Source of the DNA: Nitrospirae bacterium RIFCSPHIGHO2_01_FULL_66_17
Lineage (GTDB): Bacteria; Nitrospirota; Nitrospiria; 2-01-FULL-66-17
NCBI GenBank assembly: GCA_001803875.1
Contig: MHEO01000040.1
Location: 12,394 to 37,359 of the forward strand
Length of the DNA stretch: 24,966 nt
Direction of reading: 5' to 3'
The position numbers were made by a program, and so were the translations under genes. Shown one piece after another: positions 19,992 through 24,966 of the stretch (position 1 is its first letter; each line of letters opens with the position of its first letter). The notes under the pieces are model-generated. The model worked only from the letters and a program-made list of their open reading frames with translations, was not told the DNA's origin and searched no databases.

Positions 19992-21158
19992 TTAGGCGCC
20001 GGTGTGGTCGATGAGCATCGACCACGAGGTCTGGGCTTGTTGGAAGCGCGCCCGCGCGGCGATCAGTTCGGTTTCGAGCGTGGCGGCGAGCTGCCGCCGC
20101 TTGTCGTCCATCGACCGCTTGGCGGCCCGATACTCGGCTTTGACGTGCTCCCACTTGGCGAGGGCGGAGACGAGTCCCTCGTGCGCCAGATGGAGCTTCT
20201 GTTCCATCGCGTCGCGGAATTCCCGGGGGCGACGCTCCAGGTTCCTGGAGGCCAACGATCGCTGGACCGCAAGCCGGGCCTTGAAGATGTGGACGTCCTG
20301 CGCCGTCCGGAGGCGCGTGGCCCATCCCGCGACCGACAGGATTTTGATCATCCACTTGGTCGGGTCCCAGTGGTACCACCGGATCCCGTTCCGGTAATCG
20401 TATTGAAACTGGTGGTGAAAGTTGTGGTAGCCCTCCCCGTAGGTCAACAGTGCAACGAGGGCGCTGTCGCGGGAGGTGTCCTCCAGGGAATAGGGTTGGG
20501 CGCCCAGAAAGTGGCACAGCGAATTGATCAAGAACGTCGAGTGGTGCACGATCACGGTGCGGGCCACGCCCACGAGGAGCAGGCTTCCCCACCAGTCGCC
20601 GACCAAGAACCCGAAGAGCAGGGGGACGACGCCGCCGACGCCGATGGCGAGCGGGAGGTAATAGCGGTGCTGCCACCGGACCAGCGGGTCCTTCTGCAGG
20701 TCCTGCACGTTGCTGAAATCCGCCGGCCTCGCCTTCAGGCACACCCAGCCGACGTGCGCGTAGAAGAATCCCTCATTGATATTGTAGGGATCGCGGTCCT
20801 TGTCCACGTAGAGATGGTGCAGTCGGTGATCCGACGCCCACTTGAGCGCGGAGTTCTGACACGCGGCCGCCCCGAAGATCAGGAGAAACGCGCGAACAGG
20901 TGACGTGGTCTGGAACGACTGGTGGGAGAAAAGGCGGTGATAGCCGCCGGTGATCGCCAGGCCCGTCGCCGCCATGTAAAAGGCGAACAGGGCGAGGATT
21001 GGCCACGAGAACCCGGTCGTGGCGAGGTGAATCGGCACGCCGATGAGCGCGATGAGGAGCGTCCCGGCCAGGAACGGGGTGTTCACCCAGTCGATGCCGC
21101 GTCGGCTCTGGGGGGTCGGACGGGATTCGGAGACGGTCGTTGTTTGGGTTGAATCCAT
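19992..21158 (-). CDS. Fatty acid (delta-9-type) desaturase with helical C-terminal extension
   Basis: The product has 388 residues. It is a membrane di-iron acyl-CoA/acyl-lipid desaturase with the three histidine boxes HRLFSH (His74-79), HRLHH (111-115) and HNFHH (245-249), and hydrophobic segments at about 28-47, 52-72, 86-104, 168-187 and 190-206. The family core ends near residue 290. Residues 295-388 form a charged, heptad-like helical tail with no place in ordinary desaturases (about 300 residues), possibly a coiled coil for oligomerisation or partner binding. ATG at 21158 has AAGGA upstream. A strong promoter gives a leader of about 70 bases with a hairpin, which suggests post-transcriptional control. 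The last codons overlap a 22-bp palindrome. Confidence 0.9.
   Translation of the reverse strand: MDSTQTTTVSESRPTPQSRRGIDWVNTPFLAGTLLIALIGVPIHLATTGFSWPILALFAFYMAATGLAITGGYHRLFSHQSFQTTSPVRAFLLIFGAAACQNSALKWASDHRLHHLYVDKDRDPYNINEGFFYAHVGWVCLKARPADFSNVQDLQKDPLVRWQHRYYLPLAIGVGGVVPLLFGFLVGDWWGSLLLVGVARTVIVHHSTFLINSLCHFLGAQPYSLEDTSRDSALVALLTYGEGYHNFHHQFQYDYRNGIRWYHWDPTKWMIKILSVAGWATRLRTAQDVHIFKARLAVQRSLASRNLERRPREFRDAMEQKLHLAHEGLVSALAKWEHVKAEYRAAKRSMDDKRRQLAATLETELIAARARFQQAQTSWSMLIDHTGA
20004..20025. repeat. 22-bp palindrome at convergent gene ends
   Basis: GTGGTCGATG and CATCGACCAC flank a two-base centre, inside the last codons of the desaturase gene and 18 bases after the CinA-like stop. It could act as a shared 3' hairpin for both convergent messages. 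No U tract is visible. Confidence 0.5.
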
Positions 21159-21193
21159 AGATTTAGCGATCCTTCTGTTGAGTGAAGCCGTCC

Positions 21194-21222
21194 GGTCGCG
21201 ACGTCATGCCGTCGCTGCGACC
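21194..21222 (-). promoter_or_regulatory. Hairpin in the desaturase mRNA leader
   Basis: GGTCGC-GACG pairs with CGTC-GCT-GCGACC, leaving a three-base bulge and a six-base loop. It lies between the predicted transcription start and the ATG. It may control translation or stability, for instance with temperature, but this is inference only. Confidence 0.4.
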
Positions 21223-21237
21223 GCGGCCATTCGCGTG

Positions 21238-21266
21238 AATATATGAGAAACCCACGCCCAAGTCAA
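21238..21266 (-). promoter_or_regulatory. Promoter of the desaturase gene
   Basis: On the minus strand TTGACT (21266-21261) and TATATT (21243-21238) are separated by 17 bases. This is the clearest element in the 183-bp gap between the chagasin-like gene and the desaturase. Confidence 0.65.
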
Positions 21267-21341
21267 GCACACTGTGAACGATCGGCCGGATGCACGCGGG
21301 GTGCCGCGCGACACAGAGTATTCCCCGGAATCGGCCGCTCG

Positions 21342-21674
21342 TCAATTGAGCGAGGGGCCCGTGGACGAGGCGGCGTGGCGAATCCGCACGAGGTAGGTGT
21401 TCCGATTCGTGGCGGTGAACTTCCATCCGACCCGGAGTTCCAGGACGAGTGAGTGCTCGCCGGGTGTTTTCGCCAGAAAGGTGAAGACGCGTTTTCCGAA
21501 ATCCGCGGTGTCGACGTTGACGGTCCGGCGATAGTCGTCGTCGATCAGGTCGAGCGCGTCGGGGGGATACCGCGGCGTCCAACTGTGGCCGGCGGTGCGA
21601 TCTTCCCACAGGGTGACGTCAAACGTGCCTCCGGCTTCCGCCTCGATGATTTTTGTGATGACTTCTTGCGCCAT
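21342..21674 (-). CDS. Chagasin-like (I42) protease inhibitor family protein
   Basis: The product has 110 residues and no signal peptide. The pattern [15 protein letters not shown] (residues 20-34, matching the NPTTGYxW loop), [22 protein letters not shown] near 58-79 (quoted in part) and a final TYLVRIR strand is that of the I42 family (PF09394), small immunoglobulin-like inhibitors of papain-type cysteine proteases. The first loop is altered (DRTAG for NPTTG). Without a signal peptide it would be cytoplasmic, unlike many members, so its target is unclear. A GGAG site lies rather far (about 12 bases) from the ATG. A TATGAT box on the minus strand near 21711-21717 may be its promoter, divergent from fabI. 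Confidence 0.68.
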   Translation of the reverse strand: MAQEVITKIIEAEAGGTFDVTLWEDRTAGHSWTPRYPPDALDLIDDDYRRTVNVDTADFGKRVFTFLAKTPGEHSLVLELRVGWKFTATNRNTYLVRIRHAASSTGPSLN

Positions 21675-21751
21675 GCGTGTCGCATGCTCCGGTTACAATT
21701 CGGGCTATCATAACACAAACCGGCCTCGCGTGTCGTGGTCCCGCGCATCAT

Positions 21752-21780
21752 TTGAAAAAGCCCCGGCGATCGGGTATGAT
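21752..21780 (+). promoter_or_regulatory. Promoter of fabI
   Basis: TTGAAA (21752-21757) and TATGAT (21775-21780) are 17 bases apart, followed by AGGAGGGCGAC before the ATG at 21803. Confidence 0.65.
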
Positions 21781-21802
21781 CGGGCACCGTCAGGAGGGCG
21801 AC

Positions 21803-22573
21803 ATGGGCGTGCTGGAAGGAAAAGTCGGCGTGATTTTGGGCGTGGCCAACGAGCGCAGCATCGCGTGGGGGATCGCGCAGACGCTGCACAAGGAGGGCGC
21901 CCAACTGGTCATGACCTACGCCGGCGAGATCATGGAAAAGCGGGTCCGCCCGTTGGCGGAATCCCTCGGCGCCAAACTGATCCTGCCGTGCGACGTCACC
22001 AGCGACGAGCAGATCGCCCGGCTGTTCGAGTCGATCGGCTCGACGTTCGGCGGGCTTGACCTCGTCGTGCATTCGCTGGCGTTCGCCAATCGGGACGAAC
22101 TCAAGGGCCGCTATCTCGACACCTCCCGCGAGGGCTTCCGGCTCGCGCTCGACGTGAGCGCGTACTCGCTCGTCGCGGTCACCCGCGCGGCGGCGCCGCT
22201 GATGCGGGGGCGCCGGGGGAGCGTGGTGACCCTCTCGTACTACGGCGCGGAAAAGGTGATCCCCCAATACAATGTGATGGGTGTCGCCAAGGCGGCGCTG
22301 GAGGCGAGTGTGCGCTACCTAGCCGCCGACCTCGGGCCCGACGGCATCCGGGTCAACGCGATTTCGGCCGGGCCGATCAAGACGCTGGCCGCCGCGGGGA
22401 TCGCCCAGTTTCGCGACATGCTCCACCAGGCCGAGCAGCGCGCCCCCATGCGGCGCACCATCACCCTTGAAGACGTGGGCGGCGCCGCGCTCTTTCTGTG
22501 CAGCGACTGGTCGGCCGGCGTCACGGGCGAGGTCCTGCACGTCGATTGCGGCTACCACGTGATGGGGGCGTAG
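21803..22573 (+). CDS. fabI: Enoyl-[acyl-carrier-protein] reductase (FabI)
   Basis: The product has 256 residues. It is the NADH-dependent last step of each fatty-acid elongation round. The divergent glycine loop [13 protein letters not shown] (13-25) and the catalytic Tyr146, Tyr156 and Lys163 ([19 protein letters not shown]) fall at the same numbers as in E. coli Fab[14 protein letters not shown] is the substrate-binding loop. The start ATG has AGGAGG. An upstream extension of the frame to 21677 would cross the promoter and is rejected. SerB follows after eight bases. With the nearby desaturase it covers saturated and unsaturated lipid supply. Confidence 0.96.
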   Translation: MGVLEGKVGVILGVANERSIAWGIAQTLHKEGAQLVMTYAGEIMEKRVRPLAESLGAKLILPCDVTSDEQIARLFESIGSTFGGLDLVVHSLAFANRDELKGRYLDTSREGFRLALDVSAYSLVAVTRAAAPLMRGRRGSVVTLSYYGAEKVIPQYNVMGVAKAALEASVRYLAADLGPDGIRVNAISAGPIKTLAAAGIAQFRDMLHQAEQRAPMRRTITLEDVGGAALFLCSDWSAGVTGEVLHVDCGYHVMGA

Positions 22574-22581
22574 CGTCCGGC

Positions 22582-23499
22582 GTGGCGGCGGCCTCTCAGG
22601 CGGTTCTGCTGTGCCTCGGCGAGTCGGATCCCGCGCCGGCCGTGGAGCGGGCCGGGGCCGTGCTCGCGGAGGCGGGGCTTCGGCTGGGGCCGCCGCGGGT
22701 CGTCGCGTCCCGCCGCCTGCGCGTCGTCGAGCACGCGCTGAGCGGTTCGGCGCCGATCGACTGCCGCTCGGCCACGAAACGCTTGCGGGGGCTGCAGGGT
22801 GAGTTCGGCGTCGACCTGGCGGTGCTGCCGGCCGACGCGGCGCGGCGCGACAAGAAACTGCTGGTGATCGACATGGACTCCACGCTGGTCCAAAGCGAGG
22901 GGATCGACGAACTCGCGAAGGAGGCGGGGGTCGGCGAGGCGGTCGCCGCGATCACGCGCCGCGCCATGAACGGCGAGTTGGATTTCGTGGGCGCGCTGCG
23001 GGAGCGCGTCGGCTTGCTGCGCGGTCTGCCGGTTCACGCGCTGGAGCGCGTGGCGGCCCGCACCGTGCTGAGCCCCGGCGCCGAGGTCCTGATCGACGTG
23101 CTTCGCAAGGGCGGTTGCGCGGTGGCGGTGGTGAGCGGGGGGTTCGATTACTTCACGACGCGCCTCCACTCCCGCCTGGGCCTGTCGTATTCCTTTGCGA
23201 ACCGGTTGGACGTCGAAGACGGCCGCCTCACGGGGCGGCTGGTGGGCGAGATCGTGGACGGCCGTCGCAAGGCGGCGTTGCTCGAGGAGATGGCCAGCAA
23301 GGAAGCGGTCGGCCTCGACCGCGTGCTGGCGATCGGGGACGGGGCCAACGATCTGCCGATGCTCGAGCGGGCCGGGCTGGGCGTGGCGTACAACGCCAAG
23401 CCCAAGGTGCGTGAGGCGGCGCCGGTGACGTTGAGCGTGCCCGACTTGAGCGCGGTGCTTTTTCTGCTGGGATATTCCGAATCCGAACTGCCGGAGTGA
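22582..23499 (+). CDS. serB: Phosphoserine phosphatase (SerB)
   Basis: The product has 305 residues. The N-terminal 80 or so residues resemble the ACT-like domain of the long SerB type. The HAD phosphatase domain follows: motif I VIDMDSTLVQSEGIDELA with nucleophile Asp97 and Asp99, motif II VVSGGFDYF with Ser185, Lys230, and motif III/IV GDGANDLPML with Asp253 and Asp257. It releases serine from phosphoserine, the final step of serine synthesis; serine feeds the folate pool used by the first operon. GTG 22582, eight bases after the fabI stop, is the first sensible start; the frame upstream overlaps fabI. Confidence 0.93.
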   Translation: MAAASQAVLLCLGESDPAPAVERAGAVLAEAGLRLGPPRVVASRRLRVVEHALSGSAPIDCRSATKRLRGLQGEFGVDLAVLPADAARRDKKLLVIDMDSTLVQSEGIDELAKEAGVGEAVAAITRRAMNGELDFVGALRERVGLLRGLPVHALERVAARTVLSPGAEVLIDVLRKGGCAVAVVSGGFDYFTTRLHSRLGLSYSFANRLDVEDGRLTGRLVGEIVDGRRKAALLEEMASKEAVGLDRVLAIGDGANDLPMLERAGLGVAYNAKPKVREAAPVTLSVPDLSAVLFLLGYSESELPE

Positions 23500-23503
23500 C
23501 CCC

Positions 23504-24124
23504 ATGACGCTCACGGTTGCCGATCTCGTCGCCGGATACGATCCGGCGGTGTCCGCGTTGATCACCCGCTATTTCCGCGAAAACGAAGCCGCGCGAACGG
23601 CGTTGGAGCTGGCCGATCGAGCGGGCCGGCGCCTGGTCATCGATCACATGGCGATCCGCTGCCATCGGGTGGACGAGCGTGCGGGCGAGTTTATGGCGTT
23701 GGGGTATCGCTATCGCGACGAGTTGATCGAATATCCCGATCAAGGCTGGTGGGCCAAGGTCTATCGCAAGGAGGGAAGACCCGCGATCTTCGTCGACCAA
23801 GCGTATGAGGACGACCGAGGTCGCGAGAGTCTGCTTCGGGCGTGGGTCGATCGGTTCGGTGACCGGGTGTTGCACCATGTGGCGATCCTGGTTCCGGATA
23901 TCGATGTTGCCAAAGCCGAGCTGGAGCGAGCCGGCGTCCCCTTCTCGGGCGCGATCATCGGCGCGAAGGGCACGCGGCTGCGCCAGATTTTCACGGCGGC
24001 CGAGGTCCAGGATGGGGCGGCGTTCTCGGTGCTGGAGCTGGCCGAGCGCCACGGGTACGATGGATTTGTCGCCGAGCAGGCGGACGGGTTGATGCAATCT
24101 TCCCGCGTGAAGAAAACGGGGTAA
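23504..24124 (+). CDS. VOC-superfamily protein (DUF1338/glyoxalase-like)
   Basis: The product has 206 residues. Two half-domains are visible: LVIDHMAIRCHRVDERAGEF with His48, and VLHHVAILVPDIDVAKAELE with His125 (or His124). A late acidic residue, Glu178 in FSVLELAER, would complete a His-His-Glu metal site. The first half, with YPDQGWWAKVYRKEGRPAIFVD (quoted in part), resembles the 2-oxoadipate dioxygenase-like DUF1338 group, but the protein is much shorter than that family. The substrate is unknown. GGAGTG precedes the ATG, and the serB stop lies four bases upstream, so it is in the fabI-serB operon. Confidence 0.72.
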   Translation: MTLTVADLVAGYDPAVSALITRYFRENEAARTALELADRAGRRLVIDHMAIRCHRVDERAGEFMALGYRYRDELIEYPDQGWWAKVYRKEGRPAIFVDQAYEDDRGRESLLRAWVDRFGDRVLHHVAILVPDIDVAKAELERAGVPFSGAIIGAKGTRLRQIFTAAEVQDGAAFSVLELAERHGYDGFVAEQADGLMQSSRVKKTG

Positions 24125-24219
24125 ACGCAGGAGCTGTGAACGTCAACGAGGTTTGGCAGCCTTGGCGTCCGACACGACGCCGACGTTGCGCCACACCAGG
24201 AAAAACAGGAGGACGAAGC

Positions 24220-24966
24220 ATGTGGGGTTTGCGGATGGTCGCGGTGGCTGCCGTGGCGGGATTGGGGATCGTGCCGGCTTGGGCGGGTGACGAGTTGGCG
24301 ACGGTCAACGGACAGGTGATTACGAAGGAAGCGTTTCAGTCGGCGCTGGAGGGCGTGCCCCCGCAGATGCAAGAGCGCTTTGCCACTCCGGAGGGGAAGG
24401 AGCAGTTGCTGGACAGCCTGGTGACCCAGGAGGTGTTGTTTCAGGAAAGCCAGCGGATAGGGCTTGAGAAAGAGGCCGCGGTTCAGAGTCGTTTGACGGA
24501 CGCCAGGCGGCAGATCCTGGTCGAATCGCTGATGCAGAAACTGGTGGCGGAAGACGTCAACGACGCGAAAGTGAAGGAGTACTACGACGCCCACAAAGCC
24601 GATTTCCGGCAGGTGAAGGCCAGCCATATTTTGGTGGAGACCGAAGAGCAGGCGAAGGACGTGAAGAAGCGCGTGACGAAGAAGGGCGCCGATTTCGCCG
24701 CGGTGGCCAAGGAAACGTCGACGGATCCCTCCGCCAAGGAGAATGGGGGTGATCTCGGTTTTTTCACCAAGGACCAAATGGTCAAGCCCTTCGCCGATAA
24801 GGCGTTCGCGATGAAGGTGAAGGAGATCAGCGACCCGGTGAAGTCCGAGTTCGGCTACCACATCATCAAAGTCGAGGAGATCAAAGCGGCCGAACCGGTG
24901 GACAAGCTCGATCCGCAGTCGTTGAACGGGGTCAAGCGCGCGGTGCTCAACGGCCGGGTGGACAAG
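24220..24966 (+). CDS. Parvulin-type peptidyl-prolyl isomerase, SurA/PpiC-like (3' end outside window)
   Basis: There are 249 codons without a stop, running off the window. Residues 1-22 are a Sec signal peptide (MVAVAAVAGLGIVPAWA, cleavage after AWA). A SurA_N-like chaperone region (ATVNGQVITKEAFQSAL through a long helical stretch) occupies about 25-125. A PpiC rotamase domain follows from KASHILVETEEQAKDV near 130, through GADFAAVAKETSTDPSAKENGG and LGFF, to FGYHIIKVEE near 225. The protein should act in the periplasm on unfolded outer-membrane or secreted proteins. ATG 24220 has a strong AGGAGGAC. The 95-bp gap before it shows no clear promoter. Confidence 0.9.
   Translation, partial: MWGLRMVAVAAVAGLGIVPAWAGDELATVNGQVITKEAFQSALEGVPPQMQERFATPEGKEQLLDSLVTQEVLFQESQRIGLEKEAAVQSRLTDARRQILVESLMQKLVAEDVNDAKVKEYYDAHKADFRQVKASHILVETEEQAKDVKKRVTKKGADFAAVAKETSTDPSAKENGGDLGFFTKDQMVKPFADKAFAMKVKEISDPVKSEFGYHIIKVEEIKAAEPVDKLDPQSLNGVKRAVLNGRVDK

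Noticed and set aside
19111..20742. 543-residue minus-strand frame over the CinA-like gene and part of the desaturase
   Set aside because: It has proline/arginine-rich composition without domains and overlaps two well-supported genes in other frames.

Overview
The window is G+C-rich chromosomal DNA, tightly packed with housekeeping genes and carrying an unusual number of small dispersed palindromic repeats. A five-gene 2-oxoacid:ferredoxin oxidoreductase operon opened by a CdhB-like subunit, together with a thioredoxin-fold [2Fe-2S] ferredoxin and a short MetF, suggests an autotrophic or anaerobic-type carbon metabolism such as that of Nitrospirota (Nitrospira and relatives). This assignment is inference from gene content, because no rRNA or other phylogenetic marker is present. 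No tRNA, rRNA, CRISPR array or intact transposase was seen.

Layout. 19-1688 (minus): an MFS transporter of the HcaT type and a [2Fe-2S] ferredoxin. 1769-3100 (plus): rarA. 3306-6540 (plus): a one-carbon operon of 5-formyl-THF cyclo-ligase, folD, metF and panB, which makes and uses 5,10-methylene-THF and leads to pantothenate. 6729-8271: a less G+C-rich accessory patch with an ORF6N-domain gene, a membrane protein coupled to it, and a small secreted protein whose 3' end has been replaced by a repeat. 8310-11513: a BsuPI-like lipoprotein, methylglyoxal synthase between REP-like fragments, a cobalamin-type binding protein without a signal peptide, and a class I methyltransferase. 11791-15998: the oxidoreductase operon (CdhB-like, alpha, beta, gamma, 2x[4Fe-4S] subunit) and a coupled double zinc-ribbon protein, behind two good promoters. 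16020-16748 (minus): a DUF1841-like gene and a small unknown. 16931-17677: a shortened ATP-grasp-like protein. 17834-19114 (minus): glutamate dehydrogenase, divergent from a CinA N-domain protein (19219-19986). 19992-21674 (minus): a delta-9-type desaturase with a helical tail and a chagasin-like inhibitor. 21803-24966 (plus): fabI, serB, a VOC protein and the start of a parvulin-type isomerase.

The most interesting feature is a roughly 150-bp hairpin element present four times (1204-1353, 3102-3253, 6540-6681, 17684-17834). All copies share near-identical ends, carry one of two unrelated cores, and directly abut stop codons. In three copies the first base of the element completes a TAG stop. 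One copy is flanked by TA on both sides, and removing it restores a plausible ferredoxin-MFS operon. Two copies differ by a compensatory base-pair change. It looks like an IS630/mariner-type MITE that settles in stop codons and places a hairpin at mRNA 3' ends. Other repeats include a C/G-rich palindrome that extends the cyclo-ligase, a perfect 31-bp palindrome inside the ORF6N gene, and GGGGACGTT-type REP fragments around the methylglyoxal synthase gene.
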